From Citrobacter sp. (GTDB taxonomy: Bacteria > Pseudomonadota > Gammaproteobacteria > Enterobacterales > Enterobacteriaceae): a stretch of DNA of 9,216 bases. The stretch is taken from NCBI GenBank assembly GCA_019415335.1, contig DXKH01000028.1:1-9216 (forward strand), given 5' to 3'. A program made the position numbers and the translations under genes. Position 1 is the stretch's first letter, and each line of letters starts with the position of its first letter. The notes under the pieces were generated by a model. The model had not been told where the DNA came from, searched no databases, and worked only from the letters and a program-made list of their open reading frames with translations. Shown piece after piece: positions 1-8,142 of the stretch.

Positions 1-45
1 GCATCCGGCAAGTTACAACAAACAACCTTTAACCATGCTTTTTGA
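1..45 (+). other. possible 3' tail of the gene upstream of pppA
   Basis: Two reading frames are open from the window edge into this stretch. One ends at TAA 30-32, two bases before the pppA ATG. The other ends at TGA 43-45 and would overlap the first codons of pppA. Either could be the last codons of an upstream gene in the same operon. In E. coli with this locus the gene upstream of pppA is yghJ/sslE, which encodes a secreted lipoprotein metalloprotease and T2SS substrate. That identity is inferred from known gene order only, because too few codons are present to recognise the protein. The close spacing suggests that pppA is co-transcribed from upstream. Confidence 0.3.
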
Positions 46-844
46 TGTTTTTCAGCAATACCCCGCGGCGATGCCCATACTGGCAACCGTCGGAGGATTG
101 ATCATCGGCAGTTTTTTGAATGTGGTGATTTGGCGTTACCCCATCATGCTGCGCCAACAAATGGCGGAGTTTCATGGTGAAATGCCGAGTGCGCAGTCAA
201 AAATAAGCCTTGCGCTGCCGCGTTCGCACTGTCCGCATTGCCAGCAGACTATCCGCGTTCGTGACAATATTCCGCTGCTCTCCTGGTTGATGCTCAAAGG
301 GCGCTGCCGCGACTGTCAGGCGAAAATCAGCAAGCGTTATCCGCTGGTGGAGTTATTGACGGCACTCGCTTTTTTGCTGGCGAGTCTGGTCTGGCCGGAA
401 AGTGGATGGGCGCTGGCGGTGATGATATTATCCGCCTGGCTGATTGCCGCAAGCATCATCGACCTCGATCACCAATGGCTGCCCGATGTTTTTACTCAGG
501 GCGTATTGTGGACCGGGCTGATTGCGGCATGGGCGCAACAGAGTCCGTTAACACTACAAGATGCAGTCACCGGCGTACTGGTGGGGTTTATCACTTTTTA
601 CTCTCTGCGCTGGATAGCCGGAATAGTTCTGCGTAAAGAAGCATTAGGCATGGGCGATGTATTATTGTTCGCTGCGTTAGGTAGTTGGGTGGGGGCGTTG
701 TCGCTGCCCAATGTTGCTTTAATCGCCTCATGCTGCGGCCTGATATATGCCGTTATTACAAAAAGAGGATCAACCACACTGCCTTTTGGACCGTGTTTAA
801 GTCTGGGCGGTATAGCAACACTTTATCTACAGGCATTGTTTTAA
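35..844 (+). CDS. pppA: type II secretion prepilin leader peptidase/N-methyltransferase PppA (GspO)
   Basis: This is an inner-membrane aspartic peptidase of the GspO/PilD family. It removes the short basic leader from type II pseudopilins (GspG, H, I, J and K of this cluster), and family members also N-methylate the new N-terminal residue. The 269-residue protein has a first membrane segment at about residues 12-34. A cytoplasmic loop follows with two CxxC pairs (Cys66/Cys69 and Cys91/Cys94), the metal-binding type found in the bifunctional enzymes. Several further membrane segments run to the C-terminus. The catalytic aspartates lie in the [10 protein letters not shown] stretch (Asp143/Asp145) and in the GMGD motif (Asp208, preceded by KEAL). 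Length is normal for the family and no key residue is missing. The ATG at 35 is the only reasonable start; no strong ribosome site precedes it, which fits translation coupled to an upstream gene. The assignment is firm and the sequence matches E. coli PppA as I remember it. Confidence 0.96.
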   Translation: MLFDVFQQYPAAMPILATVGGLIIGSFLNVVIWRYPIMLRQQMAEFHGEMPSAQSKISLALPRSHCPHCQQTIRVRDNIPLLSWLMLKGRCRDCQAKISKRYPLVELLTALAFLLASLVWPESGWALAVMILSAWLIAASIIDLDHQWLPDVFTQGVLWTGLIAAWAQQSPLTLQDAVTGVLVGFITFYSLRWIAGIVLRKEALGMGDVLLFAALGSWVGALSLPNVALIASCCGLIYAVITKRGSTTLPFGPCLSLGGIATLYLQALF

Positions 845-854
845 TGATAACCAC

Positions 855-877
855 GTCATTATCGAAGTGACATTTTT
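855..877 (+). terminator. weak hairpin followed by a T run between pppA and gspS
   Basis: GTCATT (855-860) can pair with AGTGAC (866-871), including one G-T wobble, around a five-base loop. The sequence TTTTT follows at 873-877. This has the form of an intrinsic terminator, but the stem is only six pairs and AT-rich. It could at most attenuate transcription between pppA and gspS. It lies in the only sizeable gap of the cluster (845-909). Chance occurrence in AT-rich DNA is quite possible. Confidence 0.22.
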
Positions 878-909
878 ACTCTTATTAATAACCTTAGAGA
901 TTATTTACC

Positions 910-1320
910 ATGTCGATAAAACAAATGCCAGGGAGGGTATTAATATCGCTATTGTTGAGCGTTACAGGATTATTAAGTGGCTGTGCCAGCCATAATGAAA
1001 ATGCCAGTTTACTGGCGAAAAAACAGGCGCAAAATATCAGCCAAAACCTGCCGATTAAATCTGCGGGATATACCTTAGTGCTGGCGCAAAGTAGCGGCAC
1101 GACGGTAAAAATGACCATTATCAGCGAAGCGGGTGCTCAGACCACGCAGACGCCTGATGCCTTTTTAACCAGCTATCAACGACAAATGTGCGCTGACCCG
1201 ACGGTGAAATTAATGATTACCGAGGGAATTAATTACAGCATAACGATTAATGATACACGTACAGGTAACCAGTATCAGCGGAAACTGGATCGTACCACCT
1301 GTGGAATAGTCAAAGCATAA
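910..1320 (+). CDS. gspS: type II secretion pilotin lipoprotein GspS-beta (AspS/YghG)
   Basis: This small outer-membrane lipoprotein acts as pilotin for the secretin GspD, binding its C-terminal S domain and helping it reach and assemble in the outer membrane. The 136-residue precursor starts with a lipoprotein signal peptide: Lys4 and Arg9, a hydrophobic core at about 10-22, and lipobox LSGC with Cys25 as the lipidated residue. Ala26 at +2 does not retain the protein in the inner membrane, so outer-membrane sorting by Lol is expected. Two other cysteines (Cys94 and Cys131) could form a disulfide in the periplasm. The sequence matches E. coli YghG, the AspS-type pilotin of ETEC and Vibrio-like systems, which is unrelated to the PulS/OutS family. 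The start is ATG at 910, with a modest purine stretch AGAGA at 896-900. It sits 65 bp after pppA and 17 bp before gspC. Confidence 0.94.
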   Translation: MSIKQMPGRVLISLLLSVTGLLSGCASHNENASLLAKKQAQNISQNLPIKSAGYTLVLAQSSGTTVKMTIISEAGAQTTQTPDAFLTSYQRQMCADPTVKLMITEGINYSITINDTRTGNQYQRKLDRTTCGIVKA

Positions 1321-1337
1321 CGTCGGGTAGATATAAA

Positions 1338-2297
1338 TTGGCGCGGGTTGTTTTTCGTGACGCACGAATTTATCTCATTCAGTTGCTGACAAAAATTCGT
1401 CACACTCTTAGCCAGAGACAATCTCTTAATACAGACAAAGAGCATCTGCGAAAAATTGCACGCGGGATGTTCTGGCTGATGCTGCTTATTATTTCTGCAA
1501 AAGTGGCGCATTCACTCTGGCGCTATTTCTCCTTTTCTGCGGAATATACGGCGGTTTCCCCATCGGCGAATAAACCGCCCCGTGCAGATGCAAAAACGTT
1601 CGATAAAAATGACGTGCAATTAATCAGCCAGCAAAACTGGTTTGGCAAATATCAGCCCGTCGCCGCACCGGTAAAACAACCTGAACCTGTGCCTGTGGCA
1701 GAAACGCGTCTTAATGTGGTGCTGCGCGGGATCGCCTTTGGTGCCAGACCCGGCGCGGTGATTGAAGAAGGCGGCAAACAGCAGGTCTATTTACAGGGCG
1801 AACGGCTTGGCTCTCACAACGCGGTGATTGAGGAAATTAATCGTGACCATGTGATGCTGCGCTATCAGGGGAAAATGGAACGTCTGAGTCTGGCAGAAGA
1901 GAAGCGTCCCACCATAGCCGTGACCAGCAAAAAAGCCGTCAGCGACGAAGCAAAGCAAGCTGTTGCTGAACCTGCTGTCAGTGCGCCAGTGGAGATCCCG
2001 GCTGCCGTGCGTCAGGCACTGGCGAAAGATCCGCAGAAAATTTTTAACTATATCCAGCTTACGCCTGTGCGTAAGGAGGGGATTGTCGGTTATGCAGTGA
2101 AGCCGGGGGCAGATCGTTCTCTGTTCGATGCCAGCGGTTTCAGGGAAGGCGATATCGCCATTGCGCTAAATCAGCAGGATTTCACTGATCCACGAGCAAT
2201 GATTGCTCTGATGCGGCAGTTACCTTCAATGGATTCCATTCAACTTACGGTTTTACGCAAGGGTGCGCGCCACGACATTTCCATCGCGCTGCGCTAA
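1338..2297 (+). CDS. gspC: type II secretion inner-membrane coupling protein GspC
   Basis: GspC links the inner-membrane platform to the outer-membrane secretin and helps recruit substrates. The 319-residue protein has a basic cytoplasmic N-terminus of about 43 residues and one membrane helix at about 44-63. A proline-rich periplasmic linker runs through about residue 120. The homology region follows, with LNVVLRGI at 125-132, which in the family contacts the GspD N0 domain. A second variable linker (about 187-225) leads to a C-terminal PDZ domain at about 236-319, with the GYAVKPG and GFREGDIAIALN strands. The start chosen is TTG at 1338, preceded by a GGGTAG purine stretch at 1325-1330. It leaves a short gap after gspS. 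The first in-frame ATG (1467) would begin right at the membrane helix and remove the cytoplasmic segment normal for GspC. K-12 carries this gene as yghF. Product is certain; the start codon less so. Confidence 0.95.
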   Translation: MARVVFRDARIYLIQLLTKIRHTLSQRQSLNTDKEHLRKIARGMFWLMLLIISAKVAHSLWRYFSFSAEYTAVSPSANKPPRADAKTFDKNDVQLISQQNWFGKYQPVAAPVKQPEPVPVAETRLNVVLRGIAFGARPGAVIEEGGKQQVYLQGERLGSHNAVIEEINRDHVMLRYQGKMERLSLAEEKRPTIAVTSKKAVSDEAKQAVAEPAVSAPVEIPAAVRQALAKDPQKIFNYIQLTPVRKEGIVGYAVKPGADRSLFDASGFREGDIAIALNQQDFTDPRAMIALMRQLPSMDSIQLTVLRKGARHDISIALR

Positions 2298-2310
2298 CCG
2301 CATTTAATCC

Positions 2311-2315
2311 AGGAG
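2311..2315 (+). promoter_or_regulatory. ribosome binding site fixing the GTG start of gspD
   Basis: AGGAG sits 11 nt before the GTG at 2327, in the short gspC-gspD gap. It is among the strongest Shine-Dalgarno matches in the window, and no other start codon lies near it. It therefore supports the GTG and hence the long secretin signal peptide. The spacing is slightly longer than ideal. Confidence 0.7.
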
Positions 2316-2326
2316 AATCATTCATC

Positions 2327-4387
2327 GTGTTTTGGCGTGATATTACGTTGTCGGTCTGGCGTAAGAAGACAACTGGCCTCAAAACAAAAAAGCGTTTACT
2401 GCCGCTGGTGCTGGCAGCGGCATTATGCAGTTCACCGGTCTGGGCGGAAGAAGCCACTTTCACCGCCAATTTTAAAGATACCGACCTGAAATCGTTCATC
2501 GAAACCGTCGGCGCTAACCTTAATAAAACCATCATTATGGGGCCGGGCGTACAGGGGAAAGTGAGTATTCGTACCATGACTCCGCTCAATGAACGCCAGT
2601 ATTACCAGCTATTCCTTAACCTGCTGGAAGCACAGGGGTATGCCGTCGTACCGATGGAAAACGACGTGCTGAAGGTGGTGAAATCCAGTGCCGCGAAAGT
2701 CGAGCCGCTGCCGCTGGTTGGTGAAGGCAGCGACAACTACGCGGGCGATGAAATGGTCACCAAAGTCGTGCCGGTACGTAATGTGTCGGTCCGCGAGCTG
2801 GCACCGATTCTGCGCCAGATGATCGACAGCGCAGGCTCAGGCAACGTTGTTAATTACGATCCCTCCAACGTGATTATGCTTACCGGACGCGCCTCAGTTG
2901 TGGAGCGCCTGACGGAAGTGATCCAGCGCGTGGATCATGCGGGTAATCGCACCGAAGAGGTGATCCCGCTGGATAACGCCTCGGCTTCGGAAATCGCCCG
3001 CGTGCTGGAAAGCCTGACGAAAAACAGCGGCGAGAACCAGCCTGCGACGCTGAAATCTCAAATTGTCGCCGACGAACGCACCAACAGTGTGATTGTCAGT
3101 GGTGACCCGGCCACGCGGGACAAAATGCGCCGCCTGATCCGTCGGCTGGACTCAGAAATGGAGCGCAGCGGCAACAGCCAGGTTTTCTATCTCAAATACA
3201 GCAAAGCCGAAGATCTGGTCGATGTACTGAAGCAGGTCAGCGGCACGCTCACGGCGGCTAAAGAAGAGGCGGAAGGCACCGTCGGTAGCGGGCGTGAGGT
3301 TGTCTCCATCGCCGCCAGCAAACACAGTAATGCCCTGATTGTTACCGCGCCGCAGGACATCATGCAGTCGCTGCAAAGCGTGATTGAACAACTGGATATT
3401 CGCCGTGCTCAGGTGCACGTCGAGGCGTTGATCGTGGAAGTTGCCGAAGGTAGCAATATCAATTTCGGCGTGCAGTGGGCGTCGAAAGATGCCGGATTAA
3501 TGCAGTTTGCTAACGGTACGCAGATCCCTATTGGCACGCTGGGTGCAGCCATTTCTCAGGCGAAACCGCAGAAAGGCTCCACGGTGATCAGTGAAAACGG
3601 CGCTACCACCATTAACCCGGATACTAACGGCGATCTCTCCACGCTCGCTCAGCTTCTTTCTGGCTTTAGCGGTACGGCGGTTGGCGTGGTGAAAGGCGAC
3701 TGGATGGCGCTGGTACAGGCGGTCAAAAACGACTCCAGCTCGAACGTGCTCTCCACGCCGAGTATCACCACGCTGGACAACCAGGAAGCCTTCTTCATGG
3801 TGGGCCAGGACGTTCCGGTATTAACCGGCTCTACTGTTGGCTCTAATAACAGCAATCCTTTCAATACGGTAGAGAGGAAAAAAGTCGGCATCATGCTGAA
3901 AGTCACGCCGCAGATTAACGAAGGAAACGCGGTACAGATGGTGATTGAGCAGGAAGTGTCGAAGGTGGAAGGACAGACCAGTCTCGACGTCGTGTTTGGC
4001 GAGCGCAAACTGAAAACCACCGTGCTGGCAAACGATGGTGAGCTGATCGTGCTTGGCGGTCTGATGGACGATCAGGCGGGAGAAAGCGTGGCGAAAGTGC
4101 CGCTGCTTGGCGATATCCCATTGATTGGTAACCTGTTTAAATCGACGGCGGATAAAAAAGAAAAACGTAACCTGATGGTATTTATCCGCCCGACCATTCT
4201 GCGTGACGGTATGGCGGCAGACGGCGTGTCGCAGCGCAAATATAACTATATGCGCGCCGAACAGATCTATCGCGATGAGCAAGGCTTGAGCCTGATGCCG
4301 CACACCGCGCAGCCGGTACTGCCAGCGCAAAATCAGGCTCTACCGCCAGAAGTTCGCGCGTTCCTTAATGCCGGGAGAACGCGTTAA
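2327..4387 (+). CDS. gspD: type II secretion outer-membrane secretin GspD
   Basis: GspD forms the multimeric outer-membrane channel through which folded proteins leave the periplasm. The 686-residue precursor starts with an extended signal peptide: a basic n-region to Arg23, hydrophobic core at 24-33, and likely cleavage after VWA at Ala40. Periplasmic domains follow: N0 at about 43-125, N1 at 142-204, N2 at 209-280 and N3 at 284-360. The secretin domain spans about 361-625. It includes the central-gate region [11 protein letters not shown] (495-505) and the conserved motif [14 protein letters not shown] (591-604). An insertion at about 386-440 corresponds to the cap-gate region of Vibrio/ETEC-type secretins. 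The tail at about 626-686 is the S domain recognised by the pilotin, consistent with gspS in the same cluster. The start is GTG 2327, supported by AGGAG at 2311-2315. The stop TAA shares its last A with the gspE ATG. This gene is lost in the K-12 deletion. Confidence 0.97.
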   Translation: MFWRDITLSVWRKKTTGLKTKKRLLPLVLAAALCSSPVWAEEATFTANFKDTDLKSFIETVGANLNKTIIMGPGVQGKVSIRTMTPLNERQYYQLFLNLLEAQGYAVVPMENDVLKVVKSSAAKVEPLPLVGEGSDNYAGDEMVTKVVPVRNVSVRELAPILRQMIDSAGSGNVVNYDPSNVIMLTGRASVVERLTEVIQRVDHAGNRTEEVIPLDNASASEIARVLESLTKNSGENQPATLKSQIVADERTNSVIVSGDPATRDKMRRLIRRLDSEMERSGNSQVFYLKYSKAEDLVDVLKQVSGTLTAAKEEAEGTVGSGREVVSIAASKHSNALIVTAPQDIMQSLQSVIEQLDIRRAQVHVEALIVEVAEGSNINFGVQWASKDAGLMQFANGTQIPIGTLGAAISQAKPQKGSTVISENGATTINPDTNGDLSTLAQLLSGFSGTAVGVVKGDWMALVQAVKNDSSSNVLSTPSITTLDNQEAFFMVGQDVPVLTGSTVGSNNSNPFNTVERKKVGIMLKVTPQINEGNAVQMVIEQEVSKVEGQTSLDVVFGERKLKTTVLANDGELIVLGGLMDDQAGESVAKVPLLGDIPLIGNLFKSTADKKEKRNLMVFIRPTILRDGMAADGVSQRKYNYMRAEQIYRDEQGLSLMPHTAQPVLPAQNQALPPEVRAFLNAGRTR

Positions 4388-5880
4388 TGGTGCCTGTAGC
4401 ACAGGAAACCACCGCTAACACCGTGCGTCTGCCCTACAGTTTCAGCCGTCGGTTTAGCCTGGTGGCATGGTGCGAAGCGTCGCTGGAGATCCTCCATGTT
4501 CATCCGTTGTCGCTCTCTGTTTTGCAGGAGCTGCAGCGGGGGCTGAACGCGTCTTTTACGCTGAGGCAAATCGCCGAGGCCGAATTTGAACCGCGGCTGA
4601 ATGCGGTCTGGCAGCGGGACTCTTCCGAGGCCCGCCAGCTGATGGAAGATCTCGGTTCTGCTGAGGACTTTTTTACTCTCGCAGAAGAACTACCGGAAAC
4701 GGAAGATCTGCTGGAAAGTGACGACGATGCGCCAATCATCAAACTGATCAACGCCATGCTGGCAGAGGCAATCAAAGAAGGCGCTTCGGATATCCACATT
4801 GAGACGTTTGAAAAGAGCCTGGTGATCCGTTTTCGTGTTGACGGCACATTACATGAAATGTTGCGCCCCGGTCGTAAACTGGCCTCGCTGCTGGTATCGC
4901 GTATTAAGGTGATGGCACGGCTGGATATCGCCGAAAAACGCGTACCGCAGGATGGGCGCATTGCGCTGCTGCTGGGCGGTCGGGCGATTGACGTGCGTGT
5001 CTCCACCATGCCTTCCGCCTGGGGGGAACGGGTAGTGCTGCGACTGCTGGACAAAAACCAGGCTCGCCTGACGCTGGAGCGTCTGGGTTTAAGTCTCGAA
5101 CTGACTGCGCAGTTGCGCCAGCTGTTACACAAACCGCACGGCATTTTTCTGGTGACGGGGCCGACCGGTTCCGGCAAAAGCACCACGCTGTACGCTGGAT
5201 TGCAGGAGCTGAACAACCACTCGCGTAACATTCTCACGGTTGAAGACCCTATCGAATACATGATTGAAGGGATCGGTCAGACGCAGGTTAACACCCGCGT
5301 CGGCATGACCTTCGCCCGTGGCCTGCGCGCGATTTTGCGTCAGGACCCGGATGTGGTGATGGTCGGTGAAATCCGCGATACCGAAACCGCAGAAATCGCT
5401 GTTCAGGCTTCACTGACCGGACACCTGGTACTTTCCACGCTGCATACCAACACGGCGGTGGGGGCGATCACGCGTTTGCAGGATATGGGCGTTGAGCCTT
5501 TCCTGCTCTCTTCCAGTCTGACGGGCGTGATGGCGCAGCGACTGGTTCGCACGCTGTGTCCCGATTGCCGCCAGTCCGCGCCTGCCACCGACGAAGAAAA
5601 ACGCCTGCTGGGGATTACCGATGCGCGAACCGTCACGCTGTACCATCCGCAGGGCTGTCCCGCCTGTAATCACAAAGGTTTTCGCGGACGTACTGCCATC
5701 CATGAGCTGATCGTGGTGGACGCCACATTACGTGATTTGATCCACCGTCAGGCCGGGGAACTGGAGCTGGAACGTTATGTCCGGCAACACTCTGCGGGTA
5801 TCCGCAGCAACGGCATTGAGAAAGTGCTCGCCGGAGAAACCTCTCTCGATGAAGTTCTGCGGGTAACCATGGAGGCGTAA
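4387..5880 (+). CDS. gspE: type II secretion cytoplasmic ATPase GspE
   Basis: This is the hexameric cytoplasmic ATPase that powers pseudopilus assembly. It docks on GspL through its N-terminal domain and works with GspF. The 497-residue protein is of normal length. An N-terminal docking region (about 1-100) precedes an N2 domain (about 110-235) with the ASDIHIE stretch. The RecA-like core has Walker [10 protein letters not shown] (258-266), the Asp box TVEDPIEY (284-291), Walker [10 protein letters not shown] (323-331) and the His box [11 protein letters not shown] (345-355). A zinc-binding tetracysteine domain has CPDC (Cys391/Cys394) and CPAC (Cys424/Cys427), which separates GspE from most type IV pilus retraction ATPases. 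The ATG at 4387 overlaps the gspD TAA by one base. GGGAG at 4373-4377 lies 9 nt upstream, inside the gspD end, which suggests translational coupling. All catalytic motifs are intact. Confidence 0.98.
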   Translation: MVPVAQETTANTVRLPYSFSRRFSLVAWCEASLEILHVHPLSLSVLQELQRGLNASFTLRQIAEAEFEPRLNAVWQRDSSEARQLMEDLGSAEDFFTLAEELPETEDLLESDDDAPIIKLINAMLAEAIKEGASDIHIETFEKSLVIRFRVDGTLHEMLRPGRKLASLLVSRIKVMARLDIAEKRVPQDGRIALLLGGRAIDVRVSTMPSAWGERVVLRLLDKNQARLTLERLGLSLELTAQLRQLLHKPHGIFLVTGPTGSGKSTTLYAGLQELNNHSRNILTVEDPIEYMIEGIGQTQVNTRVGMTFARGLRAILRQDPDVVMVGEIRDTETAEIAVQASLTGHLVLSTLHTNTAVGAITRLQDMGVEPFLLSSSLTGVMAQRLVRTLCPDCRQSAPATDEEKRLLGITDARTVTLYHPQGCPACNHKGFRGRTAIHELIVVDATLRDLIHRQAGELELERYVRQHSAGIRSNGIEKVLAGETSLDEVLRVTMEA

Positions 5881-7103
5881 TGGCACTGTTTTACTATCAG
5901 GCGCTGGAGCGTAATGGTCGCAAAACCAAAGGCATGATTGAGGCGGATTCCGCGCGTCATGCCCGTCAATTGTTGCGTGGTAAAGAGCTTATCCCCGTGC
6001 ACATTGAAGCCCGGCTGAATGCTTCGACTGGGGGAATGTTGCAGCGTCGGCGGCACGCACATCGTCGCGTGGCGGCGGCAGATCTGGCGCTGTTCACACG
6101 CCAACTGGCAACGCTGGTGCAGGCAGCAATGCCGCTGGAAACCTGCTTACAGGCGGTCAGTGAGCAAAGTGAAAAACTGCATGTAAAAAGCCTCGGAATG
6201 GCGCTGCGCAGCCGGATTCAGGAAGGTTATACCCTGTCGGACAGCCTGCGCGAACATCCCCGCGTCTTTGACTCCCTGTTTTGTTCGATGGTCGCTGCCG
6301 GAGAAAAATCCGGACATCTCGACGTGGTGCTCAATCGCCTGGCGGATTACACCGAACAGCGACAGCGCCTGAAATCTCGCCTGCTGCAGGCCATGCTCTA
6401 CCCGCTGGTACTGCTGGTGGTGGCAACGGGCGTGGTCACTATTTTGCTGACGGCAGTAGTGCCGAAAATTATCGAACAGTTTGATCATCTCGGACACGCG
6501 CTGCCAGCCTCCACCCGAATGCTCATCGCCATGAGCGACACGTTACAGACCAGCGGCGTGTACTGGCTGGCGGGTTTGCTGGGGCTTCTGGTGCTGGGGC
6601 AACGGCTACTCAAAAATCCTGCGATGCGCCTGCGCTGGGATAAAACCTTGCTGCGTTTGCCCGTGACGGGGCGTGTTGCGCGCGGACTGAATACGGCGCG
6701 TTTTTCCCGCACATTAAGCATCCTCACCGCCAGCAGTGTTCCGCTGCTGGAAGGCATTCAGACCGCCGCCGCCGTGTCGGCAAATCGTTATGTCGAGCAA
6801 CAACTGCTGCTGGCGGCAGATCGCGTCCGCGAAGGAAGCAGCCTGCGCGCCGCGCTGGCGGAGTTGCGCCTGTTCCCGCCGATGATGCTGTACATGATCG
6901 CCTCCGGCGAACAGAGCGGTGAACTGGAAACCATGCTTGAACAGGCCGCGGTCAACCAGGAACGGGAATTTGATACCCAGGTGGGGCTGGCGTTAGGGCT
7001 GTTTGAGCCGGCGCTGGTGGTGATGATGGCGGGCGTGGTGCTGTTTATCGTCATCGCCATCCTCGAACCGATGCTGCAACTGAACAATATGGTTGGAATG
7101 TAA
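5880..7103 (+). CDS. gspF: type II secretion inner-membrane platform protein GspF
   Basis: GspF is the polytopic core of the inner-membrane platform, contacting GspE and GspL and taking part in pseudopilin assembly. The 407-residue protein shows the two tandem T2SF domains of the family at about 70-192 and 273-395. The duplicated signature AAGEKSGHLD (139-148) and ASGEQSGELE (341-350) is plain. Membrane helices lie at about 171-193, 226-243 and 376-397. The soluble N-terminal segment begins with the usual FYYQALERNGRKTKG stretch, which supports the ATG at 5880. That ATG shares one base with the gspE TAA. GGAGG at 5871-5875 sits inside the gspE end only 4 nt away, so reinitiation or coupling with gspE is likely. 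Length and motifs are typical and no defect is seen. Confidence 0.97.
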   Translation: MALFYYQALERNGRKTKGMIEADSARHARQLLRGKELIPVHIEARLNASTGGMLQRRRHAHRRVAAADLALFTRQLATLVQAAMPLETCLQAVSEQSEKLHVKSLGMALRSRIQEGYTLSDSLREHPRVFDSLFCSMVAAGEKSGHLDVVLNRLADYTEQRQRLKSRLLQAMLYPLVLLVVATGVVTILLTAVVPKIIEQFDHLGHALPASTRMLIAMSDTLQTSGVYWLAGLLGLLVLGQRLLKNPAMRLRWDKTLLRLPVTGRVARGLNTARFSRTLSILTASSVPLLEGIQTAAAVSANRYVEQQLLLAADRVREGSSLRAALAELRLFPPMMLYMIASGEQSGELETMLEQAAVNQEREFDTQVGLALGLFEPALVVMMAGVVLFIVIAILEPMLQLNNMVGM

Positions 7104-7108
7104 TTTAC

Positions 7109-7112
7109 GGAG
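7109..7112 (+). promoter_or_regulatory. ribosome binding site of gspG
   Basis: GGAG lies 7 nt before the ATG at 7120, in a true 16-bp gap after gspF. It decides the gspG start: the longer reading frame from TTG 7093 would overlap gspF and put ten extra residues before a prepilin leader that is already complete. Confidence 0.75.
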
Positions 7113-7119
7113 TTATCAC

Positions 7120-7575
7120 ATGAATTCGTTATCCCGCACACAAAAACCACGGGCAGGTTTTACCCTGCTGGAAGTGATGGTGGTGATTGTTATTCTTGGC
7201 GTCCTGGCAAGTCTGGTGGTGCCTAACCTGTTGGGCAACAAAGAGAAAGCCGATCGGCAAAAAGCCATCAGCGATATCGTGGCGCTGGAGAATGCGCTGG
7301 ATATGTACCGACTGGATAACGGGCGTTATCCGACTACCGAACAGGGGCTGGAGGCGCTGATCCAGCAACCGGCCAATATGGCGGATTCCCGTAACTACCG
7401 TACCGGTGGATACATTAAACGACTGCCAAAGGATCCGTGGGGCAATGATTATCAGTATCTCAGCCCGGGTGAAAAAGGGCTGTTTGATGTTTATACCCTG
7501 GGAGCAGATGGTCAGGAAAACGGGGAGGGCGCTGGCGCAGATATCGGTAACTGGAATTTGCAGGAGTTTCAGTAA
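7120..7575 (+). CDS. gspG: major pseudopilin GspG
   Basis: GspG is the main subunit of the periplasmic pseudopilus that pushes substrates through the secretin. The 151-residue precursor has a 13-residue basic leader ending in RAG. The expected PppA cut falls before Phe14, leaving mature FTLLEVMVVIVILG with the conserved Glu at +5 (Glu18). Hydrophobic helix alpha-1 spans about 14-36. The globular part has the family's DNGRYPTTEQGLEAL (66-80), DPWGNDYQYLSPG (105-117) and the C-terminal calcium-site loop LGADGQENGEG...DIGNW (128-145). The mature length of 138 residues is typical. ATG 7120 with GGAG at 7109-7112 is chosen over an upstream TTG. Among gspE-gspK this is the only junction with a real gap, an ATG and its own well-spaced ribosome site, which fits the high copy number required of the major subunit. 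Confidence 0.97.
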   Translation: MNSLSRTQKPRAGFTLLEVMVVIVILGVLASLVVPNLLGNKEKADRQKAISDIVALENALDMYRLDNGRYPTTEQGLEALIQQPANMADSRNYRTGGYIKRLPKDPWGNDYQYLSPGEKGLFDVYTLGADGQENGEGAGADIGNWNLQEFQ

Positions 7576-7578
7576 TCA

Positions 7579-8142
7579 GTGCCTGAACGCGGATTCACAC
7601 TTCTGGAAATCATGCTGGTGATTTTCCTTATCGGCCTTGCCAGTGCGGGCGTGGTACAGACGTTTGCGACCGCTTCAGAGCCGCCTGCGAAAAAAGCGGC
7701 GCAGGATTTTCTGACTCGCTTTGCGCAGTTTAAGGACAGGGCAGTGATCGAAGGGCAAACACTCGGTGTGCTAATCGACCCGCCAGGTTACCAGTTTATG
7801 CAGCGTCATCACGGGCAATGGTTGCCCGTTTCTGTGACCCGGTTATCGGCACAGGTTACGGTGCCAAAACAGGTGCAGATGCTGTTACAACCCGGCAGTG
7901 ATATCTGGCAGAAGGAGTATGCGCTGGAGCTGCAGCGTCGTCGCCTGACGCTGCACGATATTGAACTGGAGCTGCAAAAAGAGGCGAAAAAGAAGACGCC
8001 GCAGATCCGTTTTTCGCCTTTTGAACCTGTCACGCCGTTTACACTGCATTTTTACGCATCGGCACAAAACGCGTGTTGGGCGGTAAAGCTGGCGCACGAT
8101 GGCGTGTTATCCCTCAATCAATGTGATGAGGGGATGCCATGA
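7579..8142 (+). CDS. gspH: minor pseudopilin GspH
   Basis: GspH is a minor pseudopilin that joins the GspG shaft to the GspI-J-K tip in known systems. The 187-residue precursor has a very short leader MPERG, then FTLLEIMLVIFLIGLASAG with Glu at +5 (Glu10). The body is beta-rich by family. It contains a charged, probably helical stretch at about 116-141 (rich in Arg, Glu and Lys, with KEAKKK at 136-141). Two cysteines lie near the C-terminus (about 168 and 183). The start is GTG at 7579, three bases after the gspG stop. AGGAG at 7562-7566 lies in the gspG end with a long 12-nt spacing, so expression is probably weaker than gspG and coupled to it. No alternative start preserves the leader. Identification rests on the leader, the position and the length. 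Confidence 0.93.
   Translation: MPERGFTLLEIMLVIFLIGLASAGVVQTFATASEPPAKKAAQDFLTRFAQFKDRAVIEGQTLGVLIDPPGYQFMQRHHGQWLPVSVTRLSAQVTVPKQVQMLLQPGSDIWQKEYALELQRRRLTLHDIELELQKEAKKKTPQIRFSPFEPVTPFTLHFYASAQNACWAVKLAHDGVLSLNQCDEGMP

Noticed and set aside
406..870. Short plus-strand frames inside pppA (406-636 and 685-870)
   Set aside because: They are out-of-frame with a gene of certain identity, and their products show no motif or plausible start signal.
859..888. Possible sigma-70 promoter before gspS (TTATCG with TATTAA)
   Set aside because: The -10-like element matches the consensus at 4 of 6 positions and the -35-like element at about 2 of 6. This is what AT-rich DNA gives by chance.
2417..2437. 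Cys34 in the GspD signal peptide as a lipidation site
   Set aside because: The residues before it (AAL) do not fit a lipobox, which needs Gly, Ala or Ser just before Cys. A normal signal peptidase I site (VWA) follows at residue 40.
3821..4330. Open frame of 169 codons on the minus strand opposite gspD
   Set aside because: It lies entirely within the conserved secretin domain. The product is rich in His, Arg and Phe with no recognisable motif and no ribosome site that stands out.
4500..5261. Long open frame of 253 codons on the minus strand opposite gspE
   Set aside because: The translated product is low-complexity and Ser/Arg-rich, as expected of the reverse strand of a GC-rich coding gene. 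The plus-strand GspE is unmistakable, with intact Walker motifs.
7093..7119. Upstream TTG start for gspG adding ten residues
   Set aside because: It overlaps the end of gspF, has no suitable ribosome site, and would lengthen an already complete prepilin leader. ATG 7120 has GGAG 7 nt upstream.
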